31,057 nt of DNA, taken from NCBI GenBank assembly GCA_944390185.1, contig CALXPA010000002.1, positions 1 through 31,057 of the forward strand, given 5' to 3'. Each line of letters starts with the position of its first letter. The stretch's first letter is position 1. The notes beneath the pieces were generated by a model. The model saw only the letters and a program-made list of their open reading frames with translations. It was not told where the DNA came from and did not search any database. A program made the position numbers and the translations under genes. Origin of the DNA: an uncultured Alphaproteobacteria bacterium (GTDB lineage Bacteria; Pseudomonadota; Alphaproteobacteria; Rs-D84). This document shows positions 1 to 8,529 of the stretch, piece after piece.

Positions 1-66
1 TGAAAAAATACGAAATAAAAAACTTAAGTACTTATCATCCTTGGTGGTTCCGGAGCTTTCTCTTCT
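1..66 (+). repeat. A+T-rich linker repeat, copy 1 (cut by window edge)
   Basis: This A+T-rich stretch recurs almost unchanged at 23652-23743 and 30475-30564, each time just before a palindromic element that begins GTGTCATCCC. Shared landmarks are AATACGAAATAAA and the palindrome ACTTAAGT. The copy starts inside the unit, so part lies outside the window. No reading frame or promoter is evident in it. Confidence 0.8.
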
Positions 67-130
67 GTGTCATCCCGTGGCGCGGGGCCCCGCAAAAACG
101 AATGTTTTTGTGGGGTGCTGGTTGACCACA
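67..130 (+). repeat. Truncated palindromic element R0 with loop insertion
   Basis: The first hairpin of the multi-hairpin element begins GTGTCATCCCGTGGC. It is interrupted at the loop by a roughly 40-bp insert that is itself a hairpin (CCCCGCAAAAAC then GTTTTTGTGGGG). The sequence resumes as TTGACCAC and then decays, so the central and right-hand hairpins are missing. The same insert sits at the same loop position in the copy at 23744-23952. Confidence 0.75.
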
Positions 131-150
131 GTGCTCAGTGTTCTTCTTAC

Positions 151-283
151 TTGTCATCCCGGGGCTTGACCCCGGGATCCAGGTAAATAGAGTCCTGTGC
201 GCCAGCACAGACAAAATTAATTTGTGTCGCTGCGCGACGACTCCTTATGACCTGGACCCCGGTGTCAAGCACCGGGGTGACAA
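151..283 (+). repeat. Multi-hairpin palindromic element R1, intact copy
   Basis: The element has terminal inverted repeats TTGTCA (151-156) and TGACAA (278-283). From left to right it holds a GC-rich hairpin (CCCGGGGC, TTGA loop region, CCCCGGG), a CTGTGC/GCACAG hairpin, a GTCGC/GCGAC hairpin and a CCCCGGTG/CACCGGGG hairpin. TCCAGG after the first hairpin can pair with CCTGGA before the last, so the whole unit can fold as one multibranched structure. It lies just beyond the dnaQ 3' end. Its open reading frame is not conserved between copies, so it is not treated as a gene. Confidence 0.85.
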
Positions 284-355
284 AAAAAGAAATGCCAAGT
301 CGCGGGGTGACAAAAGAAACGCACCCAAGTCGCGGGATGACAAAAAAGGGGCAGA
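284..355 (+). repeat. Decayed repeat tail between R1 and dnaQ
   Basis: Several short fragments of the form AAGTCGCGGGGTGACAAA follow the intact element. They look like partial right ends of the same palindromic family, repeated with drift. Similar tails follow the copies near 23953 and 30696. No gene is seen here. Confidence 0.6.
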
Positions 356-359
356 ATTA

Positions 360-1034
360 TTATTGTATGGATTCCATAAATTGCTGGTGTGTGGCCAGCT
401 CGTCAGGCTGGGGCGCAAATTCACGATGTGGAAAACCAGCACCAATCTTTGGATGTGCCAAAAACGCATCATGTTGCTTTGCAATAATTTCTGAAACATC
501 GGGGGCCGGGGCGGTGTTTTCCAGTTCTTTATACACCTTGGCCAAGATTTCTGCGTCGATTAACGCGCCATGTGCATCCGCACGTGCCGTCAGCGATATC
601 CCGTACCATTTGGCCAGCGCGTCCAGCGAATAACTCTTGGGGCCGAATACGCGATTACGTGCGATGACAATCGAATCATACTGTTGTGCACGTGGAATCT
701 GGGGCAGCCCCAGCATCTGCAGTTCGTGATTTATAAACGGAAAGTCAAAGTCCAATCCATTGTGCGCCACAATCGGACTGTCACCGATAAAGGCCAAAAA
801 TCTGGGGGCAACAACCGCCATTTTTGGTTTGTCTTCCAGAAACGCATTAGATATTTTGTGCACCATGTACGAATCAGGTGGGATTATTTTCCCATCAGGA
901 TTAATATATTCATGGAACGTATTATCGGTTATCTGGCCATCAATCATTTCAACCGCGCCGATTTCAATGCACCGGTCGCCGCGCATGTATTCCAGACCTG
1001 TTGTTTCAATGTCAAAGCAAATAACGCGTCCCAT
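360..1034 (-). CDS. dnaQ: DNA polymerase III epsilon-type 3'-5' exonuclease
   Basis: This 224-residue protein is a DEDDh exonuclease, the proofreading type that associates with the replicative polymerase. Motif Exo I is FDIETTG with Asp8 and Glu10. Exo II is HNGLDFDFPF with Asp97 the likely ligand. Exo III is HGALIDAE with His155 and Asp160. The Exo II segment is one residue longer between HN and the FD aspartate than in E. coli DnaQ. The roughly 45-residue C-terminal tail is the expected place for polymerase or clamp contacts. The start follows GGGGGA about 9 nt upstream. The gene is divergent from uvrD, and its 3' end abuts a palindromic repeat block. A different DEDDh exonuclease is possible, but length and motif spacing favour DnaQ. 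Confidence 0.88.
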   Translation of the reverse strand: MGRVICFDIETTGLEYMRGDRCIEIGAVEMIDGQITDNTFHEYINPDGKIIPPDSYMVHKISNAFLEDKPKMAVVAPRFLAFIGDSPIVAHNGLDFDFPFINHELQMLGLPQIPRAQQYDSIVIARNRVFGPKSYSLDALAKWYGISLTARADAHGALIDAEILAKVYKELENTAPAPDVSEIIAKQHDAFLAHPKIGAGFPHREFAPQPDELATHQQFMESIQ

Positions 1035-1064
1035 AAAATCATTCCCCCATGTGAAAATAATTTT

Positions 1065-1092
1065 TTGATAACAAAACTTTCTGTATTATAAT
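1065..1092 (+). promoter_or_regulatory. Promoter of uvrD/pcrA
   Basis: TTGATA (1065-1070) and TATAAT (1087-1092) are separated by 16 bp. The expected transcription start is near 1099. GTG codons at 1096 and 1099 therefore lie at or before the start of the message, and the ATG at 1108 would have a leader of only about 9 nt. Confidence 0.7.
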
Positions 1093-1107
1093 GCGGTGGT
1101 GAATTTA

Positions 1108-3231
1108 ATGCTAGAAAATCTTAATCCAGAACAAAAAAAAGCAGTTGAAACGACCGATGGGCCGTTGTTGGTGCTGTCAGGGGCGGGCACGGGCAAGACG
1201 CGCGTGCTGACCACGCGTATTGCGTACATATTGGACTGTGGCTTGGCATTGCCGTGGCAGATTATGGCACTGACATTCACGAACAAGGCGGCCAATGAGA
1301 TGAAATCGCGCCTGGCCACATTTTCAGATGGCACCACCTGGTACGCGGGGGACGTGTGGTGTGGTACATTTCATTCAATATGTCTGCGTATACTGCGTGC
1401 GAACTATGCGGTGGCGGGATTACGTCGGGACTTTCTGATATATGGCGAAGACGAACAAAAAACAATCTTGAAAAACGTTTTGGGGGATATGGGGCTGGAC
1501 GTCAAGGATTTCAGTCCCGCTGATTGGGTTGAACGTATATCGGCAATCAAGGACAAAGGTCTGCACAGCCCAGAACATACGTCGCCCATGGCGTTAAAAA
1601 TTCTGAACGCGTACAATGCCGAACTGGCGCGATTGGGGGCGGTTGATTTTGGTGATATTATATTGCATGTCTTGCGCATGTTTGACGCGTTCCCAGAAAT
1701 TTTATCCCGGTACCAGCGCCAGTTTAAATATATCCTGGTTGACGAATTCCAGGATACCAACGCCGCCCAAATGCAGTTTCTGCAAATGCTGACCCGTGGG
1801 ATTGACAGTCCGAATATTTGTTGTGTCGGTGATGATGACCAGTCGATATATTCGTGGCGTGGGGCGGAAATAAAAAATATCTTGAATTTTGAACAGGCGT
1901 TTCCAAATGCGAAAATCATTCGTTTAGAAACGAACTATCGCAGTACGCCGAACATACTGGGGGCGGCAAATTCATTGATACGGCACAATACCGGCCGTCT
2001 GGGCAAAGATTTACGTACCGTACCAAATGTGCCCATGGGGGAACCTGTCTATGTTTTGACGGTGCCGACCGATTTTGACGAGGCGCGTCTGGTCGCGGAT
2101 ACTGTTGCGCACAAGTTGCCTGATGAACCATATTCGAATTATGCGGTTTTGATTCGTGCGGGTTCGCTGTCGCGACTGTTCGAAGAAGAATTTACATCGC
2201 GCGGCGTCCCGTACAGACTGATTGGTGCAACCAAGTTCTATGACCGTGCGGAAATTCGTGATGCGATTGCGTATATGCGCGTGCTGGTATACCCGTTTGA
2301 CGATATATCATTTATGCGTATTATTGGCAAGCCACGACGCGGATTTGGACCATCGGCGATTGCAAAATTACGCACAGCAGGCGAAAATTTAATGGATGGT
2401 CTGCGGCGCGCGCAACTGTCGGGGCGCCAACGTGTGGCCGCAGATGAATTTTTATCTGCGTTTGATTTTGATTGGGTGGCAATGCCACCAACGAACGCTG
2501 CGCAAACATTACTGGAAAACGTCGGGTATATGAAAATGTGGCGTGAATCCAAGGAAACAGATGCCGCCGACAGATTGGATAATTTACGCGAACTGATAAC
2601 GAACGTTATTGCAAAATATGACACGTTGCCTGAATTCTTGGAACATGCGGCGTTGATGATGACGGACGACAATGATGCAGATGATGCGTCTGGTACAATT
2701 GACGCGGTCAGCATCATGACAATTCACGCGGCCAAGGGCCTGGAATTTGATACTGTATTTTTACCCGCCTGGGAAGAAGGAATTTTTCCTAATGACATGG
2801 CGGTGCAATCAGGCGGCCTGGAAGAAGAACGGCGTTTGGCGTACGTTGCGATTACGCGTGCGCGTCGGCGTGCAATAATAATAAATGCAATGTCACGCAT
2901 GGTGTTTGGTGACCGCAAATATAATTCCCCCAGTCGTTTTATCACAGAAATGGACGGTCAGTTCTTGGAATTCCAGGGCGGCGCGCCACGCGCATATAAT
3001 TATGGCGCGCGCATTCCAACATCGTATGACCGCCCGCGTGGCGCATCATATGCACCGTCGCGCAATAAACCGAAACGTGTGGAAAATAAATCACTGGTTG
3101 GGCGTTTGGTAAATCATGCCGAAATGGGCAGTGGCGTTGTTATCGAAGATGCGGGCGATATTTTGACAATTGCGTTCAAGAACCGCGGCATCAAAAAAGT
3201 TGCACGCCAGTTTGTTGAAATTGTGGATTGA
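1108..3231 (+). CDS. uvrD: UvrD/PcrA-family superfamily I DNA helicase
   Basis: This 707-residue ATP-dependent 3'-5' DNA helicase acts in repair and in removing bound proteins from DNA. Visible SF1 motifs are GAGTGKT (Walker A, residues 25-31), DEFQDT (Walker B, 212-217), GDDDQSIYSWRG (241-252), ETNYRST, TIHAAKGLEFD and EERRLAYVAITRAR. The C-terminus has the PcrA/UvrD-type domain (VGRLVNHAEMGSG) that binds partners such as RNA polymerase in this family. I chose ATG 1108 because the promoter at 1065-1092 would start transcription near 1099; GTG 1096 and GTG 1099 remain possible. No clear Shine-Dalgarno is present. It is convergent with the membrane-protein operon, 15 bp away. UvrD and PcrA cannot be told apart by eye. 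Confidence 0.95.
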   Translation: MLENLNPEQKKAVETTDGPLLVLSGAGTGKTRVLTTRIAYILDCGLALPWQIMALTFTNKAANEMKSRLATFSDGTTWYAGDVWCGTFHSICLRILRANYAVAGLRRDFLIYGEDEQKTILKNVLGDMGLDVKDFSPADWVERISAIKDKGLHSPEHTSPMALKILNAYNAELARLGAVDFGDIILHVLRMFDAFPEILSRYQRQFKYILVDEFQDTNAAQMQFLQMLTRGIDSPNICCVGDDDQSIYSWRGAEIKNILNFEQAFPNAKIIRLETNYRSTPNILGAANSLIRHNTGRLGKDLRTVPNVPMGEPVYVLTVPTDFDEARLVADTVAHKLPDEPYSNYAVLIRAGSLSRLFEEEFTSRGVPYRLIGATKFYDRAEIRDAIAYMRVLVYPFDDISFMRIIGKPRRGFGPSAIAKLRTAGENLMDGLRRAQLSGRQRVAADEFLSAFDFDWVAMPPTNAAQTLLENVGYMKMWRESKETDAADRLDNLRELITNVIAKYDTLPEFLEHAALMMTDDNDADDASGTIDAVSIMTIHAAKGLEFDTVFLPAWEEGIFPNDMAVQSGGLEEERRLAYVAITRARRRAIIINAMSRMVFGDRKYNSPSRFITEMDGQFLEFQGGAPRAYNYGARIPTSYDRPRGASYAPSRNKPKRVENKSLVGRLVNHAEMGSGVVIEDAGDILTIAFKNRGIKKVARQFVEIVD

Positions 3232-3246
3232 TGTTTGCGGGCGATA

Positions 3247-4545
3247 TCAGTTTTTTTTGCGAATAATATCGACGACTTTTTCCCCGAACCTGTATGCGTC
3301 TTTGCCCAGTTTTTTAACATCGTCGCCAAATTTTTTACCGAAACTGGTATTGATTTTTCCGCCGATGTTTTCAGCAACACTGCCGGCACGATTTGCCAGA
3401 TATGCGACCAAGCATCCCGCCAGCAGTGTCGACATAAAACCACTGTTTTCCAGGGTTGGTACCTGGGCCGCCAAATTCCCATCAACTGTCCCGGCCAGTA
3501 ACGCGACACATACCGCAATAACGATTGCCAGTGACACAAAATAAATTGCTGCATTGATAAAACGCTGGATTTGATTAGACAGCGACTGTGCATGAAACAG
3601 TCCCAAAAATCCATTAAATATATCGCCGGCGATACCCTTGTACGATGTGCCTTTGACGGTTTCTGCAATCGCAGTAAACGGCAGCATCAACGCCGACAAG
3701 AATAAATCCATCATCACCCCCAGCGCCATTAACAAGAACTTAAATCCAATCCATATAAACAGTACAATAAACACCGCCCCAACCAGCGTGGTAAAAGCAC
3801 TGGTTCCAATTCCTGCAATCATCCATGTCCATCCGGCCGCAATTGCTGTTGTAAAAAATCCAGACATACGCGTCGGCAGACACAGTATATCTGCGGTGGT
3901 GGCGGCATCAATTACCATATTTTCTGATGTGTTCGCCGCGACATAGTCACGTATTGCCGCGCATGTGTCTGGTAATTCCGCCCCGACAGCCCCTGATACG
4001 GCATTCAATATTAAATCCGCTAAATATGTTGCGATACTGATAATCGGTCCCATGACCCACATAAACACCTGGGTTGGACCAAAACGCAATACGATTGACC
4101 AGATTAAAATCACGCCGCCTTTTTTAACCAGGTTCACGGCGAAATCCATTGCGCTGGAACCTTGCTTCATCATATTATACGCTTCGAACATGGCCCAGAA
4201 TATGTACGCAACAATCATAAATATAATTGCAAAGCGCACCAGTGACGAATCCAGAACCTGGGCCACTATGGAAAAACCGTTCATCATGGCCATGCCGATT
4301 TTTGCCTCTATGGGGACATAGTCTGGAACCAACTGGACAGATTGATATTCTGATTGGAACTGTGTCATGTCTTGGCGGATTTGGTTCTGGAACATTGCCA
4401 GATTTTCCGTTGTCATCCAATCGCCATGATCACCAACGTCCGCCATCGGCAAATTTGTTGCCCCCAGACATGCCCCAGGCACCACACACAATATCACCCC
4501 CAGTGCGACCATGATACCAGCAAAGATGTTTTTCAGTTTTTTCAT
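3247..4545 (-). CDS. VirB6/TrbL-like polytopic membrane protein (paralogue D)
   Basis: A 432-residue protein, last of four tightly packed minus-strand genes. It has an N-terminal signal-like segment (cleavage plausible near residue 28), a periplasmic stretch rich in Met, Gln and Asp, then about six to seven hydrophobic segments. A central MLPF motif is followed by an amphipathic region and a long hydrophobic segment, the layout shared by all five paralogues here. The C-terminal 60 residues are basic and probably cytoplasmic. The VirB6/TrbL family forms the inner-membrane channel part of type IV secretion systems; membership here is inferred from architecture, not from a search. The start lies 3 bp after the upstream gene's stop, so the genes are probably translationally coupled. 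Confidence 0.72.
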   Translation of the reverse strand: MKKLKNIFAGIMVALGVILCVVPGACLGATNLPMADVGDHGDWMTTENLAMFQNQIRQDMTQFQSEYQSVQLVPDYVPIEAKIGMAMMNGFSIVAQVLDSSLVRFAIIFMIVAYIFWAMFEAYNMMKQGSSAMDFAVNLVKKGGVILIWSIVLRFGPTQVFMWVMGPIISIATYLADLILNAVSGAVGAELPDTCAAIRDYVAANTSENMVIDAATTADILCLPTRMSGFFTTAIAAGWTWMIAGIGTSAFTTLVGAVFIVLFIWIGFKFLLMALGVMMDLFLSALMLPFTAIAETVKGTSYKGIAGDIFNGFLGLFHAQSLSNQIQRFINAAIYFVSLAIVIAVCVALLAGTVDGNLAAQVPTLENSGFMSTLLAGCLVAYLANRAGSVAENIGGKINTSFGKKFGDDVKKLGKDAYRFGEKVVDIIRKKN

Positions 4546-4548
4546 CGA

Positions 4549-5982
4549 CTATTTTTTCCCAACCGCCTTGGCCACGGCGTCAAAGATTTGTCGTGGCGCA
4601 GCCCAAATTTTTTTACCCAATCCCTTGGCCCAATTACCAAAGTCAAACTTGTCATCGCCGCCCAGTGTTACGATTTCTGTGACCTTTGGTTTTATGCCAT
4701 AAAAGTACAACAAGAATATACCAAACATCATTAATAAAAATTCAAATCCGTTATCCATAAAGTCAAATGCCCCCGGGTATTCGCGTTCGACGGCGGCCCG
4801 TTGCGCGGTAAAGCAGTCTTTAAATTTCTCTGCGTCCATTTCGCCGTCTGCGGTTGCGACACGTTCGCACGTTGAAAAAACATTTATCACAGACATTGTT
4901 TGGGCATCGGGATTTTCGATTGTTTGCCCCATCATCGGTGGCAGAATTGCGCTGTATCCGTCGCGTGGCCCGGGGAAATATACATCCGCCGCATATGCGA
5001 CAATCGCAAACGTTATCAGCGTCTTTAGCGTTATTCCAACAATCTGGACTGCGGATTGTACCAGCATATTAATAGATTTCTTTACCACGCCATCGGCCAG
5101 TTTCCATGTTTGCTCGAACGCGACGGCGGCCAATATCAGCGGTAAAAAGATTATTAAGAACACCAGCTTAAATACCACGGATAAAATCTGAAACGCCAAA
5201 TCAAATCCGATAACCAAGAACATCAGTACCAGCGCCAGTCCGGCAATCCACGTAAATACGCCACCCCCCAGGCCCAGCCATGCATAGTTCATCAGTGAAA
5301 AACCACCCGCTGCCCCGGCCAGCATGACACTGTTTATATTGCCCATAACGCACATGAACGGTTGCAGTATCGGGTTCAGTATATCATCGGTTTCATTTAC
5401 GGATTCCAGTGCCCCGCACGTGGTTGCGTCTGTCACCCCAGTGGCCGCCATTGATAATTCGGCCCCAACGAACAGCACCGGTGTTATCGTGATATTTGCC
5501 ACGGTCTTTAATGCGGCGGTGCCGCCCATCCCCAGTGCACCCATCAGTGCCCCAACAACCAGCACACGTGCACCCTGGCGCCAGATTTTGTCGAACCATC
5601 CCCGGAATTCCAGTTTTTTTTCTGCCCCATCCAATGCCTGCGTTTTTTTTGCAGCATCAAACAGGTGCTGGGCGGTGTATATAACGACAAACAGTCCGAA
5701 CCCGATTGCCATTAAAATCCATATATTGTCCACCATCGCCGTCCAGAACATTTCTGCGGCGCGCCCGATTACGGCGAATAATTCTGCAATATATTGACAC
5801 AGAAAACATCCATTCGCAGACGCGATATCATTCCCCGCGCCAATGGCCCCCAAGAACCCATCCAAACTGGTATACGTGATTGCAGCGCCACTGATAGATG
5901 ACGACAAATACCATATACCAACCCCCAGCGCAATTGCGCCCATCAGCAGTCGTATCGCAATAGATATCAGTGTTGCCTTCAT
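4549..5982 (-). CDS. VirB6/TrbL-like polytopic membrane protein (paralogue C)
   Basis: A 477-residue multi-pass membrane protein, the longest of the five paralogues. A CFLC motif (Cys59, Cys62) stands just before a hydrophobic segment, matching CWGC and CWSC in paralogues B and E. A central LPL motif lies in a long hydrophobic block, followed by an amphipathic segment. A soluble loop near residues 335-400 contains two cysteines and many acidic residues. The C-terminus is basic and glycine-rich, ending in AKAVGKK. The start codon overlaps the stop of paralogue B (ATGA), which indicates translational coupling. The role as a type IV secretion inner-membrane component is inferred from family resemblance and gene clustering. 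Confidence 0.75.
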   Translation of the reverse strand: MKATLISIAIRLLMGAIALGVGIWYLSSSISGAAITYTSLDGFLGAIGAGNDIASANGCFLCQYIAELFAVIGRAAEMFWTAMVDNIWILMAIGFGLFVVIYTAQHLFDAAKKTQALDGAEKKLEFRGWFDKIWRQGARVLVVGALMGALGMGGTAALKTVANITITPVLFVGAELSMAATGVTDATTCGALESVNETDDILNPILQPFMCVMGNINSVMLAGAAGGFSLMNYAWLGLGGGVFTWIAGLALVLMFLVIGFDLAFQILSVVFKLVFLIIFLPLILAAVAFEQTWKLADGVVKKSINMLVQSAVQIVGITLKTLITFAIVAYAADVYFPGPRDGYSAILPPMMGQTIENPDAQTMSVINVFSTCERVATADGEMDAEKFKDCFTAQRAAVEREYPGAFDFMDNGFEFLLMMFGIFLLYFYGIKPKVTEIVTLGGDDKFDFGNWAKGLGKKIWAAPRQIFDAVAKAVGKK

Positions 5983-7178
5983 TTATTATCCTTGGCGTTG
6001 TCTGTTTTATCACCGCCTGATATAATTGTTGCGCCGGCCTTTTTCACGCCTTGTATAATATCATTGGTCAGTCGCATCGCGTCATTTGCCAGTTGTTCGG
6101 ACAGTTGATTTTCTTGGGATACGCCAAACGCCCCCAGTACCATATTGGTGACATTCGGAATTTCTTTGTATATAAAGTTTAACACGTAAACCAAGATTAT
6201 GCATCCGCCAAGTGTCATTGCTGTGACATTATCCATCGATAAATCATCTGCAATTATATTGCCACTGGTAATCAGGGTCATGATATCGGTGACACTTTGG
6301 CCCGGGGCCGAAAAGAATTTTGCAATGATTACCATTATCACCGTATACGTTAACACCGCCGCCGCCAATGCAATAATAGAATTAATTAAATTTTTAAATT
6401 GATTGGTCCCCACGCTTTTCCCCAGATTTGAAATCCACGATGGCGCATTTGCCCCCTGGAACGCGACCAGTATCAACGATAACGGAAAGAAAAATGCAAA
6501 GAACGCCATCGCAACAATTATGTCGGCGAAATAGCAACAAAAACGCCAAAATAATTTAAAGAACCCATACGCCAGATACAATCCGATAAAGAACACAATA
6601 ATGTGCATAATTAACGATCCAATCCCTAATAATGCCGATGCAGAAAACGCCTGGTCCATTACGGCGATTCCCAATTTTATGTATGATTGGAATTGCGTAA
6701 CAGTTGTCTTCATCAGCAAAATTATGCTGTCACGTAATTGTGGGCGAAAGAATCCATCATCGGCAATTTGGGCGGGCTGGTACGTGACGCGTTCGTTAAC
6801 ATCATCTGGTGTTGTTTGCAGCATGCTGTGTGTATATACCAGTGCAATGTTTGTCACAGGTTCAAATGTAATTGTCGACACGAAACGTGGCAGATATACC
6901 CCCAGACTAAGAAATGCCAGCGACACCAACGAATTAATAATAATCGGCTTTAATGATTTTTGATACCACGGGTCTGAAATACCGCCCTTGATATTTTGCC
7001 ATACCGCATTGATAACAAAGAACGCAAACAGCACGCAAAACAGTATCGCACAGAATACCACAAATTGGTCATACACACGGGCGGCAGCATCCGAGACAAT
7101 TTGAAACAGCCGGTCAAACACCGAACATCCCCAACATTGCACTGTTGCATCAACAAAAGGATTCAATACATCATTCAT
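5979..7178 (-). CDS. VirB6/TrbL-like polytopic membrane protein (paralogue B)
   Basis: A 399-residue membrane protein with no cleavable signal. CWGC (Cys15, Cys18) is followed by RVYDQF, DPW (69-71), LPR (96-98) and FEP (105-107). Paralogue E carries CWSC, RVY, EPW, LPR and IEP with nearly the same spacing (CxxC to D/EPW 54 versus 55 residues, LPR to EP 10 in both), so B and E are clear paralogues. A FPL motif at 231-233 lies in the central hydrophobic block. The C-terminal tail is polar and charged. It overlaps the genes on both sides by 4 bp (ATGA), so the cluster is one operon. The type IV secretion role is inferred. Confidence 0.77.
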   Translation of the reverse strand: MNDVLNPFVDATVQCWGCSVFDRLFQIVSDAAARVYDQFVVFCAILFCVLFAFFVINAVWQNIKGGISDPWYQKSLKPIIINSLVSLAFLSLGVYLPRFVSTITFEPVTNIALVYTHSMLQTTPDDVNERVTYQPAQIADDGFFRPQLRDSIILLMKTTVTQFQSYIKLGIAVMDQAFSASALLGIGSLIMHIIVFFIGLYLAYGFFKLFWRFCCYFADIIVAMAFFAFFFPLSLILVAFQGANAPSWISNLGKSVGTNQFKNLINSIIALAAAVLTYTVIMVIIAKFFSAPGQSVTDIMTLITSGNIIADDLSMDNVTAMTLGGCIILVYVLNFIYKEIPNVTNMVLGAFGVSQENQLSEQLANDAMRLTNDIIQGVKKAGATIISGGDKTDNAKDNK

Positions 7179-8461
7179 TTCTTTTTAATCCACCCGATTG
7201 CGGTACCGATTTTGTCTTTTATTCCTGTGGCTTTTTTAATCATTGTTTTTGTATCGCCAGTTACCTGTTTGTGCAAATTGTCCATTCCTTTGCCAACATA
7301 GCGATCTAATTGTTCGCGCGTCAATTTAAATATGCGCAGCATCAAATAGAACGTCAATATCGTTGACAGCCACATAATAGAATGCTGGCCAAATCCCATG
7401 GCGTTTGCGGCGACCTGGGGGACATTTGATGACGCGGCGCCACCTGCGGCAACGACAAACACAGACGATGACCATTGGAACAGTGCGCGTATCACTGCGA
7501 TGTTTATGCACAGTATAAACGCACATGCAATCATTGTTATAATAATTCGCTGCAGTGCCTTGGTGATGCCGCCGAACGCCGGCCACAGATCCAGCCATTT
7601 GTCATTGGGCTTTGCGACGTATGCCAGCACTTGGAACGGGTACAGAATCAATGCCATTCCGAAATTAAATATTGCCTGGATAATCAGCAAGGCCATGAAC
7701 AAATTGCTGGCGAAAAATGTGAATACCAACAGTATTCCACTGACCAGGTTCAAGAAATCTTCGCCCCCATGCGGCACCAGTGTAATCAAACCGCGCATCC
7801 CAGAATTGATAAAGTCTAAACCGCGTTTTATCATCTGGTTGTTTGCGTGCGATATTTCGGATACAGGCTGTATCAAGAATTCACAGCTTTCTTGGGAAAT
7901 CCAGCCCTGGGCGATGACTGATTCGGGGCACGTGATTTTTGGTGCGGCCCCTGTGCCGTCATTTATAGTGCGGATAATGCTGTCTGTATACAATGACCCG
8001 AACTGCAAGAACGGATTTACCAACCATTCTGTCATGTATACCGGGCGCAGTTGTAACAGTACTGTGGCGGCGATTATTGCGCGTAACCCCGGCTTTAATA
8101 AATTCGTGGCGATTGTAAAGCCGTCCATCCCCCCAGACATTTCGCCACCACCAGAAAAACCAAAAAACGAAACCCACAGTTTGGGAAAATACATTTTTAA
8201 CAGGTACAGTGCCATACTGACCCCTAAAAATCCCCACACCAACAGATATATAATTCCATCACCATTACCAACAAAGAATTCATATCCCCCCGACGCCACC
8301 GTCATCAGTGCATCCAGTATCGTTGGTATAATCGGCGCCAGATTCAGCGCATCAACAATGCTGTTATCGGCGGCGAATGCAAATTGTGGGACCAGCGCGA
8401 CGACACACGCACAAACTGTGCGCATAATCCACCCAGAAAATTTGCGTCTGAAAAGAATCAT
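7175..8461 (-). CDS. VirB6/TrbL-like polytopic membrane protein (paralogue A, operon leader)
   Basis: A 428-residue protein that opens the four-gene operon. It has a signal peptide with likely cleavage after AFA (residue 30), then several hydrophobic segments. A VNPF segment near 148-151 precedes a predicted amphipathic helix, aligning with the EP motif of paralogues B and E. A YPF motif (274-276) sits in the central hydrophobic block. Two cysteines (178, 193) are in the periplasmic loop. The C-terminus is basic (KMTxDTK-like, ending GWIKKK). It is the most diverged of the five by eye. Its promoter shares the 68-bp spacer with paralogue E. Assignment to VirB6/TrbL is from topology and context. 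Confidence 0.72.
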   Translation of the reverse strand: MILFRRKFSGWIMRTVCACVVALVPQFAFAADNSIVDALNLAPIIPTILDALMTVASGGYEFFVGNGDGIIYLLVWGFLGVSMALYLLKMYFPKLWVSFFGFSGGGEMSGGMDGFTIATNLLKPGLRAIIAATVLLQLRPVYMTEWLVNPFLQFGSLYTDSIIRTINDGTGAAPKITCPESVIAQGWISQESCEFLIQPVSEISHANNQMIKRGLDFINSGMRGLITLVPHGGEDFLNLVSGILLVFTFFASNLFMALLIIQAIFNFGMALILYPFQVLAYVAKPNDKWLDLWPAFGGITKALQRIIITMIACAFILCINIAVIRALFQWSSSVFVVAAGGAASSNVPQVAANAMGFGQHSIMWLSTILTFYLMLRIFKLTREQLDRYVGKGMDNLHKQVTGDTKTMIKKATGIKDKIGTAIGWIKKK

Positions 8462-8529
8462 TGTCTTGTTATCAATTTATCTTTTCAATTATATCACATT
8501 TAGGGCAAAATATGATATACTTAAAAGCA
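8462..8529. promoter_or_regulatory. Divergent promoter spacer between paralogues A and E
   Basis: The spacer is 68 bp. On the plus strand TATACT (8516-8521) lies 8 nt before the ATG of paralogue E, with TATGAT overlapping it. On the minus strand a TATAAT box lies about 23 nt before the ATG of paralogue A. Neither has a good -35 match. The two promoters face away and are close enough to be co-regulated. Confidence 0.5.

Noticed and set aside
138..494. 118-residue open frame at the left edge
   Set aside because: Its first half is the palindromic element R1 read as protein, and its second half is antisense to dnaQ. The frame is not kept between element copies.
8461..8529. Upstream extension of paralogue E to an in-frame start at 8461
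   Set aside because: It would cross the -10 box at 8516-8521 and overlap the start of paralogue A.
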